Source of the DNA: Iris pallida | Taxonomy: Eukaryota; Streptophyta; Magnoliopsida; Asparagales; Iridaceae | Length of the DNA: 64,000 bases | Assembly (NCBI GenBank): GCA_029216955.1 | Contig: JANAVB010023996.1 | Coordinates: forward strand, 14,436,706-14,500,705 | Direction: 5' to 3' | In this document: piece after piece, positions 11,118 through 22,613 of the stretch | How the letters are laid out: the number at the start of each line of letters is the position of its first letter | Position numbering within the stretch: position 1 is the stretch's first letter | Position numbers and translations under genes: made by a program | The notes under the pieces: generated by a model | The model's input: only the letters and a program-made list of their open reading frames with translations | Told to the model about the DNA's origin: nothing | Database searches by the model: none

Positions 11118-12255
11118 TTATCCTTGACGTTGTGCTCCTCCGGATTGTTGTTGTAAAACTGGCTTATGAGCTGGTGTTGTGGGGCATTCTCTCACTTGGT
11201 GGTCCGACGATCCACAAAGAAGACAAAGTCCTAACCTCTTCCTACAATGATCCCACTTGTGTCCTTCTCTTCCACAATAATTATACTTAGGCTTGGGTGG
11301 GATAGGCTGTTGTTGTGGCTGGAATGATACCACCCTAGTTGGAGGAGGATGTTGATGCTGGATTTGAAGGGTCTTCTGAGAAATATTAGGACGTTTTGAT
11401 GGTTCTTGATGACTGCCATCTCTACCTTTCTTTTGGGAAGCTACTTTCTGCCTTAGGATAGATTCTTGATGCCTAGCAGCATTCAAGATATCTGTATAGG
11501 ATGTTGGGTCTACTACCGTTGTCAAACTCTGTAACTTGTAATTTAACCCAGAATGGAACTTCTCCTCCTTCTCTTCATCTGTAGATACAAGAGTAAGAAC
11601 AAAATTACTCAAACGACTAAATTCTGCATCATATTCGTCCACTGTCATGCACCCCTACTCTAGTCGTATGAACTGATCCCGCAGCTCCATCCCCGAACTG
11701 TGGTGGGAAAGAACATGGTGTTGAAGAGGTCCGTAAACTTTTTCCATAACATATTATTGTCCAACCGTCTTTCTTGTGCAGTCCACCAATGATGTGCATT
11801 GTCCTTGAGCTACAACTTTACTGCTTTTATCTATTTCTTTGGTGGCAGCTCTGATGCCTCTAGTAGTGTCTCTATCTCCACTATCTAGTTGGTGACTTCT
11901 ATAGGTTTCTCCGAGCCAGTAAAGGGAGGTGGGTTCATCTTGTGAAACCCATCAATAGTACCCACACGATCTTGTCATGTTTCTACGCTCCTCTCCAGAA
12001 CATTTGCATGTCTCTGCTGAGTCTCCATCATGCCCTGGAGTATTGTAAGGATATGAGCTCCATCCAAAGTTACTCCTTGGGTTGGGGCTGTTGGTGGTGG
12101 TGGTAGAAGATCCTCAGCACTAACTCTATATGGTTGATGGTTAGAGGGCTCTATAAATTATGTACTCTCTGTTGTTGATCCTTCGGGCTCGGGAGTAGCA
12201 TAAGGGTTAGCTACCCTTTTCCCCTTACGGATCGCACTGTGCCTTGTCTCAACCA
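11118..12255 (-). pseudogene. Element B gag, decayed
   Basis: The start is likely the ATG at 12255 (MVETRHS). The upstream half has several stops. The part at 11648-11118 is open and shows the retrotransposon-gag stretch TVDEYDAEFSRLSNFV followed by two zinc-knuckle-like motifs, YCGREGHKWDHC and CLLCGSSDHQVREC. Gag would coat the RNA and form particles. The double-knuckle end matches the gag of D (49986-50095), which supports common ancestry. The frame ends at 11118 where protease should begin, and no pol follows. Confidence 0.8.
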
Positions 12256-12500
12256 TTGCGAAGTAAAATGAAAGAAAGGATATGGTTAGAACGGTAGATA
12301 CAAACGTATCGAAGAAATCACGGACGGAATCAAGCAAGATGCAATTAAGAGAAAATAAGATCCTAAGATAAAATAGACTCATAGGGTTAGAAATCCTATT
12401 TTGTGGATGATATAACCTCCTAACTTCAATTCTATTTGCAGGCTCGTAGTAGTACGCTAACTTAAGCACTACCACGAGTTCGCAATCTTTTGCAAAATTA

Positions 12501-12520
12501 GACCTGCATGGGCCACCATA
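12501..12520 (-). other. Candidate primer-binding stretch of element B
   Basis: Just inside the 5' LTR on the minus strand is TGGTGGCCCATGCAGG, identical to 48746-48761 in element D. It starts with TGG as a primer site should, but does not match the initiator-Met site TGGTATCAGAGC. Its role is inferred from position and conservation. Confidence 0.4.
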
Positions 12521-12526
12521 AAAACT

Positions 12527-15171
12527 TATCACGACCTGCTCCAAATTTTGGGATACGAGTTCGTGGCCAAGTCCAGCCTACGCCGCAGCATCGGCGGTAG
12601 TATGTTGTCTATGATAACAATGGTCCACAACAAGCACAACACGCACATATATCATCCACAACTAAGCCAACAATAATCATCAAAGATATCCAATAGTCTC
12701 AATATCATAATTATCAAATAATCCACTACAACTCATAAAGTCTCGGGAACAAACCCGGATAGCAGAAAATAAAACAAACTAAACTCTATAACTATAACTA
12801 CTAACTAATGTGAATCCATAAGGAAGGAAATATGCTAATTCGCATCGGTGCTGGAATCGGGTATGCCAGTGACGTCAGGGTTGCCAACGTACTCACCGTA
12901 GACCTCAGGACAAATATCATCGTCTAAAGCTAAAAAAATAGTTATCCAGTCAGCATTGGAGCAAGATCACCATAACACTACATTACACAATATAGTATAC
13001 AAGCATGAAAAAATAATAAAAGAAAATTAACTGAAGATAAGTATAGGCATGACATTGTATGATAAGGAAAAAACCACTAAGACATGATAACAATATGAAG
13101 GTAGACTTTGACATACCACTAAGACATGATGGAAATAAGAAGGTAGACTTTGACATACCACTAAGACATGATGGAAATAAGAAGGTAGACTTGACAAAAG
13201 AAGAACAATAGACAATAGAGCAACAATGATTAAGTCACGTGTACTGTGTGCTTTAGAATACCAACTTTCAGCATGTTGACGGCTCGGAATATCCGTCAGT
13301 CATACGTGTGGTGCATGACTGGTATTGTGCAATCAATGTATAGGGGGTCTGTATTCAATTCGTTGACCACATGTTTACTTGTTGTATTCCCCCATCCGAC
13401 TCACTAACAATACATGTCCACTACGATAAACATTAGCAATACGATAAACTGTAAACAATGGGAAACAATGAGTAAGACATGAACATGTATGTATATCCAA
13501 CCAATTCTAAATCTCGTGCACAATAGTAATCATGAACAATGACAATCATGAACCATAAGGAAGTAATAGTGAAAAGACGACACGAAGATACATGCAGTAT
13601 AAAATAAAGGAAACATAGGTCAAAGTGATACTTGCCTGCTCCGATAGATGATAAAGTCACAAGTCAAGACGTCGTAGTCCGATCTACCCCGTCACATAAA
13701 AACCACAAGTTAGATCAACGATTCCCACTCTAAAAATCCTAGAAAGTGGCTAATGGGTTAACTTAATTAATATTATTCTAATTCTAGAGTAAACCATATA
13801 AAATCCTATTTTAAACTATTTAATTCTGAAATAATAATCTAAACACAAATATTTGGCCAAGGAAAGTCACGATTCCAAATTTAGAACCTGTGGCACGTAA
13901 AACGAGGCGTACAATTGACTAACTAGTCAAACATTATGACTTTAAAAGTTTTAGTACAACATGGTAGATTTCAGCACCATGAGTACACTGGAATCGACCG
14001 TGTCGTAAAATCACGATTTGGTCAAAAGTTATCGCCATTATGGCTAACCGTGACCAAATCGATGAACTGTTGACCAAATCTGACTTCTACGAACAAAATA
14101 ATATACTAGATGACATTCTGAATTTCTAGAAAATGTATATTTGTAGAGCTCTGTGTCAGCTGTCAAAAACTTCAAACGGATCGCGAATTGGAGTTCGGGA
14201 TCACTCGGAATCTCGAAAACCGTGCGACGTATTAATTTTTGGACAACCGACACTCAAATAATTATCCAGAAATTCGAGAACAAAACTCCAGAAAATAAAT
14301 TATATATTCAGAAACCTAACCTCACTACGCTTCTAAAAAAATGGCACGCAAAACGGACGTCTCGATCAATGGCAAACCCTCTGCGAAGTCGAGGACTCCA
14401 CTAGAACTCTCCCACAAAAAGCTGCTGGAATTAAATCTGGGTTTTTGAAATAACTGAATAATATATACATATATATAAGGAGAGGGAGTTGGTGGAATTG
14501 GCTTAGGCGGCTGGCGGGGACACGTGTCAAGATCTGGCGCTCCCTGCCCAAATCCAATGATCCAAAGCCCACGTGGCTTTGGCTTGAGCGGCCAGCTGAG
14601 TCGGCTCGGCTTCCATATATGGAAACAGCCAACTCAGCGCTGCCAGTACTGATGGGTGGGCCCACACCCCGTACGCCACCGGCTGACGTGTGGGCCCCCT
14701 GCTCGACTGACTGGGTATTTGCTTAAAAATAAGGTTTTTTAAATGCAGAAAATTAAATAAAAATCAGAAAAAATCCTAAAAATCCAAATAAATCCCAAAA
14801 AATTCCAAAAAATTCCTAGAAAAATCTAGAAAATATTTTAAGGGTTCTAGAGCCCATATAAATTCTTTGGCCTCATATACACTCTTGTGTGCCCTCATAG
14901 TAATTCCAAGAAGCTTAAGAAAATAATAAAATCATATATAAAATTATCTAAAAATTCCTAAAAAATTCAGAAAATCTAAAATAGTAAAATAACCTCTTAG
15001 GGACCATAGTGACCTCATATGACCTATAGTCTAGGTGTGCACCCTTGTGAGCTCAAATTCAAATCTCTATTTACCTATGATTCAAACCATTCTATAATTA
15101 ATAATAATAAGCAAAAATAAAAAAAAAACTCTCTAAAATAAATAAATAAATTTCGGGAGACAAGTGCAACA
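12527..15171 (-). mobile_element. Element B 5' LTR (right)
   Basis: 2.65 kb and an uninterrupted version of the left LTR. It holds an AT-rich promoter-like stretch (about 14460-14480), many GGTCAA/TTGACC motifs (13915-14080), and a shorter AACCACTAAGACATGAT repeat (13070-13190) with one more unit than the left LTR. Confidence 0.85.
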
Positions 15172-15378
15172 GTTCATACTTGCCGTCACCGACTACTTTT
15201 CTAAGTGGGCAGAAGCAGTACCTCTGGCATGGTAAAAATTACAAATATGATCAGCTTTGTCAAGCATCACGTCATATACCGCTTCGGCGTTCGAAGGCGA
15301 CAATGGTACTCAGTTCGTGAGCCACGCTTTCCATCGGTTCTACGATAAAAATCGAATACAGAATGTGGCATCAACGGC
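15172..15378 (+). pseudogene. Integrase core of the second family-A body
   Basis: Continues the gene interrupted at 7508: ILAVTDYFSKWAEAVPL contains the first catalytic Asp. It then has stops, a frame change and a deletion of about 14 bases before the second Asp motif, compared with 3840-3890. It is cut at 15378 by the CACTA element, after the codons for VASTA. Confidence 0.8.
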
Positions 15379-15922
15379 CACTACCAGAATCTGTTAGATT
15401 AGCGACGTTTGTAAACGTCGCTAATGCCGACCAAAACGTCGCTAATTTAAGTTAGCGACATTTCTAGCATCGTTTTGGAAACGACGGAAAAAAGCGTATC
15501 GCTAATCGATAAAACGTCGCAAAACGTCGCTACGACGATGTTAATTAGCGATGTTACAAACGTCGCTAAGTAGCGACGTTATTTGCGACATTCGTTTGTG
15601 GTCGTCGTTTAGCGACATTTTAGCGACGTTTTGGCGACGATGTGGTGAGGAAAGATTCTTTGCCACGTCAGCAATTTAGCGACATTCATAAACATCGCTA
15701 AATTAAAAAATATATACAGAATCCAGAATGCAAATAGAGCTGGAGCTAGAGCTGGAGATACAATCCAGAGATTGACACGGTACTAATTTATATATGTTTT
15801 GTAATTCCAAAAAAGAAACAAACTAGTAGATAGTCCAATACAAAATATATCCATAAAGCAAGTACAGTTGGTAATATGTACTAATAGTCCAATACAAAAT
15901 ATATCCATAAAACTATACTACA

Positions 15923-16156
15923 CTAATGACGACCACGCAGCTCATGCAAACGCTCAGTGATACGATCATGCAACCACTTCGAAAAAGTAGGATCGACGGC
16001 GCCAGGAGAGATACAATCCACTGCAGGTGCTAGATGAATGAAACTCTCAGTCTCACTAGCTGCGGGTGTCATTTCCTCCTTAACAGTAGGAGGAGCCACC
16101 TCAGCATTCAGTGTTTCCTTCAAACGACGTGTCGCTGCTCGGGTCACGGGTGCCAT
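15923..16156 (-). CDS. Small ORF of unknown function inside the CACTA element
   Basis: 77 codons from an ATG, beginning MAPVTRAATRRLKETL and ending HELRGRH, charged and without membrane segments. I do not recognise it. It could be the remnant of a transposon gene or a captured fragment, or chance. The surrounding sequence gives no promoter evidence. Confidence 0.25.
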   Translation of the reverse strand: MAPVTRAATRRLKETLNAEVAPPTVKEEMTPAASETESFIHLAPAVDCISPGAVDPTFSKWLHDRITERLHELRGRH

Positions 16157-16275
16157 CTGGTAAGATCGATATTCACAAAGAATATAATTGTAACATAAGC
16201 AAGCTAACTAAAGGAACCATCATCTCGTTTGAGTATATTTTCGAAAGCAGATAAAAATGTTATATTCGATTTTTT

Positions 16276-18127
16276 GCCAAGTGTGACACCGATGGCTCAG
16301 AACACGACCCAAAATTCATTCTAGCATACATTAGTGTGAATCATCTTTGTTCTGTACATATGGTGTAGTATATGTTCTTATCGAATCTAGTATCTGAAGG
16401 ATATAACAGAATCAAGATGAACCTACATAATATAATACTAAGACATCATCTACTACTAAAAGATATAGTGATAGGTTGTCGTATCATTATTGTCGAGGGA
16501 TGGGGGTCAGAGGACAGTCAACTTTATCTATAGCTACATAGTTACTGCCTCGCCAGTCGAATGACTGCAGGGACTATGTCCTGATCACTATGTCGTACCG
16601 TAGATTAATGCAAATTCCTTATAGAAGCTGAACTAAAAATCAAGGCCAATGGCTAACCATATCAGTTTTGATTATGAGAAGCTGCCAATACCGATACCGA
16701 TTTCGATACTCATCCCAATTTCTAGATTCTAGATTTAGAATGTAGGAGCTCATTTTGTAGAATAGTAAGACCCATAGGTTTTAAATTATAAAATGTAGGA
16801 GAATGTAGGAGATTCATAACTCTCCATATATGTTCAAGACAGAATATTCATTTCCAAAGAAAACTTTCATGGATAGTATAATATATCCCAATTGTCAAAG
16901 ATTTTGTAAAGCCAGTCATAATCATAACATATAGGTATGGGAATCAGTATCGGACTATTCCTATGAGTATTGGTATCGACGATATCGGTAGTATCGGTGG
17001 TTTCAGATCGAAGTATAGGATTTTTTGATATCGAAAAACAAATAATTATTAATAAATTATTTACATTTAAAAACATATATTTTATACATAATAGAATGAT
17101 TTTCATTTTTAGTATTTTTGAAATTAAATGAAATAGTAGTCATTATTACCCGATTGGTTTACATACAATAGAATGATTTTCTTTTTTTACATGATTTTAC
17201 AACCTTAGTACGCTTTAAACCCTTGTGATTTGTCTTTTTAGTTTAATTTTCTTTGTCGAATTAATCGAAAAAGAGATCCCCAACGTCGGTATCGGTCAGT
17301 ATCGGGTATCGGTCGTTATCGAATCGGGACATGACAAACTGATACAATACTATAAAGGTATAATATATCATATAAGGTCCATCTTTCTAATACTAATACA
17401 ATACTATAAAGGTATAATATATCATACGATATATTTCACATGCTTAATTGCCAAGTGTGGGGACGGATGGCTCAGAACACAACCTAAAATTCATTCTAGC
17501 ATACATTAGTGTGAATCGTCTATGTTTTGTACATATGGTGTAGTATATGTTCTTATCGTATCTAGTATCTGAAGAATGTAACAGAATCAAGATGAACACA
17601 CATAATGTAATACTAAGACATCATCTACTACTATATAAGATATAGTGATAGGTTGTCATATCATCATTGTCGAGGGATGAGGGTCAGAGGACAGTCAACT
17701 TTATCTACAGCTACATAGTTTCTGCCTCGCTAGTCGAATGGCTGCAGGGACTATGTCCTGATCACCATATCGTACCGTAGATTAATACAAATGGAGCTGG
17801 AGCAGGAGCCAAAATACAGAATCCAAAATACAGAATCCAATCCCTGGGTTCGCCGAAAATACAAAAACAAAGATTGACACAATGTACTAATTCATATCTA
17901 TTTTAAGTGTGAGAACGGATGGCTCAAAACACAACCCAAAATTTATTCTAGTATACATTAGTGTGAATCATCTATGTTCTGTACATATGGTGTAGTATAT
18001 GTTCTTATCGAATCTAGTATCTGAAGGATATAACAGAATCAAGATGAACTCACATAATGTAATACTAAGACATCATCTACTACTAAAAGATATAGTGATA
18101 GGTTGTCGTATCATCATTGTCGAGGGA
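16276..18127 (+). repeat. Three direct copies of a block of up to 340 bp inside the CACTA element
   Basis: Copies at 16276-16614, 17450-17791 and 17905-18127 (the last truncated) share the sequence from GGCTCAGAACAC to GTCGAGGGA, with few differences. Smaller blocks also recur: AGATTGACAC..TACTAATT at about 15770 and 17870, and a TATCGG-rich stretch at 16980-17060 and 18220-18302. The element's interior was built by repeated segmental duplication. Confidence 0.8.
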
Positions 18128-18324
18128 AATGGATTGGATTATCGTATCTAGAATAATACCAATCCAACCCATTTCATGAATAAAATATTACCAATTAACC
18201 AACCAACAAAACTACTTGTTAAAAATATCGGCACTAACGGTGCTTTCGAATCGGAGTATCAAATTTTTCGGTGTCAAAAAACAAATAACTATTACTAAAT
18301 TATCAGATTTTCGGCACTATCGGT

Positions 18325-18790
18325 GCCCCTAACCAAGCCCTCCCGCACCCCTCCCCCTACACCACCCCTAACCATAACCCGAACCCTATCCCTAACCCCT
18401 CCTCTACCAGCCCCCCTCCCCTCCCAGCACCCCCCCACCCCTCCTGCTCTCCTCCTCCACCAAACACCCTTAAACCTAACCCTAACCCTCCCCTCCCCCC
18501 AGCCCCCCTTCCTCACCCCCAGCCACCCTCACCCCCCCTCCCTCCTGCCCTTCCTCCCCCCACACACACATACACCCCTAACCTGAACCCTAACCCTCCC
18601 CTCTCCCCAGCCCCCCTCCTTACCCCCAGCCGCCCTCACCCCCCTGCCCCACCCCCAGCCACCCCCTACTCACCACCCAACCACCTGTATCCTCCCTGCC
18701 CCTCACCCCCTCCCCCCCGCCTCCGCATCGGACCATTCCTCACCCCCAACCACCCGTACCCCCTGCCCCTCCTTCCGAGCCACCCGTACC
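18325..18790. repeat. C-rich tract with telomere-like CCCTAACC motifs
   Basis: Almost all C, T and A on the plus strand, with many CCCTAA or CCCTAACC steps, including CCTAACCCTAACCCT at 18474-18490. These are mixed with CCCCCAGCC and CCACCC runs. It is degenerate, not an intact telomere array, and lacks the extra A of the common plant CCCTAAA repeat. Next to it is an (AG)n run at 18810-18828 and a GAGAGAGTGAG-type minisatellite to about 18950. Confidence 0.6.
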
Positions 18791-19217
18791 CCCAACCACC
18801 AACAACCAAAATAGAGAGAGAGAGAGAGCAGGGAGGAGTCACGTACTGGAGAGAAAGGAGAGTCGCCGGAGAGAGTGAGTCACCGGAGAGAGTGAGAGCA
18901 CCGAAGAGAGTGAGAGCGCCGGAGGGGGAAAGAAGATAGAGTGAGAGAGTAAAATGGAGAGAAATGAATCGTTGGAGGGGATTTAATTAGAGTTTAGCGA
19001 CGTTCATTTTAACATCACTAAATTAGTTGATATTAGCGACGTTTCGCGATGACTAGCTCATGTAACTAATATACGTCGTTGTCATGTCGCTATTTTTGTC
19101 GCTAGTAGTGACTATTAGCGACGTTTCACTTAAATGTCGCTAATATGCAAAATTTAGCGACGTTATACGAACATCGCTAAATTTACGTCGATAATGGAGC
19201 AGATTTTAGTAGTGAGC

Positions 19218-19806
19218 TTACAATCCTGCAGCGAACGGACTCGCCTAAGCGTTCAACAAAACTATCGTCAAATTACTTAAGAAAGTCGTTTCTTCTAATA
19301 AGCGCGACTGGAATGGGAAGCTCGGCGAATGTCTGTGGGCTTATCGTACGACCATTCAAACACCCACGGGAAATACACCATTCTTTCTTGTTTATGGAAG
19401 CGAGACAGTGCTTCCCCTGGAGATCCAGATCCCGTCCTTATGGGTAGTTATCACCAACCAGCTAACTAACGAAGACAATCAACGCCGGCAGCTACAAGAG
19501 TTAAAGGCGTTGGATGAAAAATGTCTGCTATCTCAACAACGAATCAAGCTTTACCAAGCTCAGATTTTCGAGGCCTTCAACAAGAAAGTCCAGGAAAGAA
19601 TATTCCAAATGGGTGACCTTGCCTTATTAGTTCGAAGACCGATGGTAATGACTCACAAGACGACTGGGAAGTTTGAGCCCAAGTGGGAGGGACCATTCAT
19701 CATAGAGACGGTCTACTCCAATGGTACCTATCGACTGGCCAAATCCAACGGTGACTTGCTAATGATGCCAACCAATGACAAGTTTCTGAAGAAATACTAT
19801 GTCTGA
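19218..19806 (+). pseudogene. Integrase C-terminal part of the second family-A body
   Basis: Continues from 15378. The third catalytic position in ANGLA-x-AFNKT is a stop (TAA, 19246-19248). From 19408 the frame is open to the end and holds RRQLQELKALDE, FNKKVQERIFQMGDLALLVRRP, MTHKTTGKFEPKWEGPF and a KKYYV end. This C-terminal domain normally helps DNA binding. It is closely similar to 4140-4537. Confidence 0.85.
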
Positions 19807-20400
19807 GGTTCAAACCAGCATAGGCTCCCACATCCCCTGTGGGTATTCATGGATTATGTTAAAGGAATTCACCCCTTCTATACATCACCCCAGTAGAAAA
19901 ATAATTCACGTCCATATCACCTCTGAGTTGTCTTCTTACACCCTAGCAAAGTTCACGTCTACCACATCCATATCACCTCTGAGTAGTCATCTCTTCTATG
20001 ATGACCTCGTGTTGTCATAACTCCCTAGAAAACATTTTACGTCCATACTATCTCTGAATTGTCATTCTATACCCTAGTGAAGATGTGCCTACCATGTCCA
20101 TATTACCTCTGAGTATACGTCTCTTCTATGACAATCCACCATAATTGTCATATTCATCTATAAAACCTTTCACGTCCATATTACCTCTGAGTCGTTCTAT
20201 ACACCCGTAGAGTCTATCCTTGTCACGTCTATATTACCTCCAAGTAAGAAAAAGTCTACCACCAAAGGATTCTGTGTTTACCATATCCATATAATCTCTG
20301 AGTAAACACCTATTTTCCAACGGATTTATCTCCATCCCCTCACGACATACTATCTCTGAGGGAAACCTCGTTCTTGTGCGAGAAAAAGTTCACAAGTGAA
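19807..20400 (+). repeat. Motif array after the family-A integrase
   Basis: At least eight copies of ACGTCCATATTACCTCTGAGT-like sequence, 50-75 bp apart, separated by unrelated or partly similar sequence such as TCTTCTATGA. It is the counterpart of 4538-4900 and holds no gene. It ends just before the tail of the antisense aORF. Confidence 0.65.
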
Positions 20401-20429
20401 AAGATAAACAGAGAAACAAAGCCAATATT

Positions 20430-20435
20430 TTTATT
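20430..20435 (-). terminator. Possible poly(A) signal of the family-A aORF
   Basis: AATAAA on the minus strand, about 300 bp past the last long open stretch of the antisense gene and next to a run of A. Position fits a polyadenylation signal; this is inference. Confidence 0.4.
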
Positions 20436-20529
20436 TATAAAGTGAAAAGGTTTTTTTTTTTGTTACAAAAATTTCTCTCTTACAAACCAAGAGACGAGAA
20501 GACAGAAAGAAGATCAAAACTGAGAAGAC

Positions 20530-22613
20530 CGGTGCTGAAGCCCTTCTAGCAGACTCCTCAAAAGAGCAACCTGGGGGCCAACCAATGCTTAGGCTCGATG
20601 CTCGGCCTCCTGATGGCGAGCGGCTTCATCTTCAACAGGAGAGAGGCTTTGGCATGCAAGGGCCAGCTCGGCCTGACGAATGCCAATGCTTTCCTACTCC
20701 CAAGTCAGGGTCTCGGAACGTTGGCGAAGGATCTCCTACTGGTCCTCAGACCTGACCAGGTCACTCTCAGCAAAGGCCAGGGTCTTTTCTAATTTCTGGA
20801 TCTGCTCCCGGAGGGCCTTGTACTGATCCTCCACAACTGTACGATGACAAACCCGAGCCTCTTCGGCATTAGTCACTACATCAATCTTTGACTCAACCTC
20901 GACGAGCCAATTAGTTAGTGCCCGGTGTTGCTGCTCGTACTGAGATGCCTCGGAGACCATGTTCTCTAACTCTACAGCGGCAAGAGTCAGAAGACCATGC
21001 TTCAGATTCTGGAGCTCCAAAGCAGCGGCTTCCAATTCAGCCAACAGATCTTCTATAGCATCAGCCTTAGCCTCGCACTCTAGATAGTCGTGCAAGGCCA
21101 CCAACTGGGCCTCCACTATATTTCGGACCCGTTTGAGAGATTGGTTGCTTCGTAAAATACCCTCTATGCCATGCGTTAATGCATGAAGAATTATGCTCAG
21201 AATGAGATTGGTATAATATGCATTGACATCCAAGCTCATTGGGGTTACCGGAGATGCCGCAATAGAAGGCCCCTGGACGACAACAACAGCCAACATATGC
21301 CTAGGGACCGCAACCGAAGCAGGGGGAACCGTCATCATAACAGAGGTCATTGGCGGTACAGAGACAGTAGGAGCCAATACTGTCTGACGCACAATTGACT
21401 CCTCAGCAAGCTACCATGTCGGTCCTTAAGTCGAAGCTACGCTAATTTGAGCCTGAACGATCATAGCAGTCGACGTCTCAATGATCACTGTAACCGACTC
21501 CTCAATGGCCTTCTCAACTAGTATGTCAACAATCGGTTCGTCCATAGTCTCCTCGATCGAACCTAGAATAGGTGGCTCGAGCATCATCTCTTCAGACGGT
21601 CCTGGAGAGACTATATTGGAAGGTTCTTCAACTGATTCGTCAGCAGCCTCCTCGACCAATTCCTCCTTCTCAGTCGGACCCATATGGATTTTATCGACGA
21701 GCTCATCAATAGCACTGTTGATAGTGACCGCTTCAGTTGGAGCCTTAGCGAACGTCTCATCAGTGACTGTATCGCCTCGACCAGCCTGCTCGTCGGCAAT
21801 GCCCACGACTAAATTTCTGATATTCTCTTCAACTACCACTCGGGGTTGAGGTACAATATACACCAAGGCTAAATCTTCCAACACTGGTCCCTCGATGCCT
21901 CCGTAAGAAGGAGGCTCCCGGAAGGAACCAGTAGAAGTGCCTTCAGCATCCTCGGCCAATCGACCCATCTCAAGCCCGGGTTCCCGAACGCTACTTTCAC
22001 GAAACGCGAGGCCAACCCCGGGTATTACCATGGAGCCACCCCTGTAAGCTATTACCTCATAGTCAAAAGAGGCAGAAGGAGGAACCCCCTTTGCCTTAGT
22101 GGTTGGGCCCTCCTCAGGGACATGGTACTTCTCTGAACACTCCGGCGTCTTCCTCGCCTGCACAACAAAACAAGGATAAGTGAAAAGTCGCAAGTAAAAA
22201 TTTAAATAAAAAAGGGAACTAAAATATACCCTTGAGGTCAACAAAACAGGTGGTGCGCTAGGCCGCAAGGGAGCACGACCCTTGGATGCCACTCTTTTAA
22301 CCTTCTTGCCAGAAGGAGGGTTTACCGTCGGACAAGCTCGACGTTTCAGTGGGGAACTCAGGGGTGCCACATCTTCCCTTCGCTCCAGAGAGGCACTAGA
22401 GTCATCCGAAGACTCATATCCTGCAGTTTCAGAATCCTAAGACCGCCGCTGGGGCCTCTCAAACTTCGTACCCACAATAAAGCACCGTTCTCGATCATAA
22501 TCCGAAGAGAAGTTATTCACCAAACAGTGGAACTTTACAGCGGAATACAAGACACGGGGCTCCCCATACATGTTAGGGAATGTAAACACTGCCCCCAATA
22601 GATTTGGCGTTGT
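20530..22613 (-). pseudogene. Family-A antisense accessory gene, C-terminal acidic and coiled-coil part
   Basis: Two long open stretches on the minus strand. From 22370 to 21426 lies a Lys/Arg-rich start followed by a long acidic, Glu/Val/Ser-rich disordered segment with an intron-like AT-rich gap (about 22160-22240). From 21392 to 20736 lies a helical segment rich in Leu, Glu, Ala and Gln, such as LLAELEAAALELQNL and IQKLEKTLAFAESDL, which looks like a coiled coil for self-association. It is the tail of the gene that has its plant-mobile-domain part at 26024-27012. It is interrupted by solo LTR S1 at 22613. Function unknown; partly decayed. Confidence 0.6.

Larger units (their letters stand above)
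7509..15171 (-). mobile_element. Element B: chromovirus-like Ty3/gypsy retrotransposon, gag-only deletion derivative
   Basis: Whole element with TG...CA ends and a perfect 5-bp target duplication, GTTCA (7504-7508 and 15172-15176). Left LTR 7509-10854 and right LTR 12527-15171; the internal part is only 1.67 kb and holds a decayed gag on the minus strand. There is no protease, RT, RNase H or integrase, so it would depend on proteins from another element. The LTR and gag style resemble elements C and D. It lies inside the integrase gene of the family-A Tat element. Confidence 0.88.
15379..19214. mobile_element. CACTA-type DNA transposon, non-autonomous, 3.8 kb
   Basis: Ends CACTACCAGAATCTG and, inverted, CACTACTAAAATCTG, the CACTA superfamily signature. 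The 3-bp target site reads GGC on the left and AGC on the right, one mismatch. Both ends (15400-15710 and 18990-19195) are packed with TTAGCGACGTTT and its reverse complement, the subterminal repeats that CACTA transposases bind. No transposase gene is visible; the inside is made of duplicated non-coding blocks and a C-rich tract. Removing it rejoins the integrase gene (ASTA to YNPAANGLA). Confidence 0.9.

Noticed and set aside
18323..18586. Pro/Thr/Leu-rich open frame and its reverse Gly/Arg-rich frame
   Set aside because: Low-complexity C-rich tract inside the CACTA element; no start context or domain.
21481..21849. Plus-strand Ser/Thr-rich open frame
   Set aside because: Shadow of the minus-strand acidic aORF segment.
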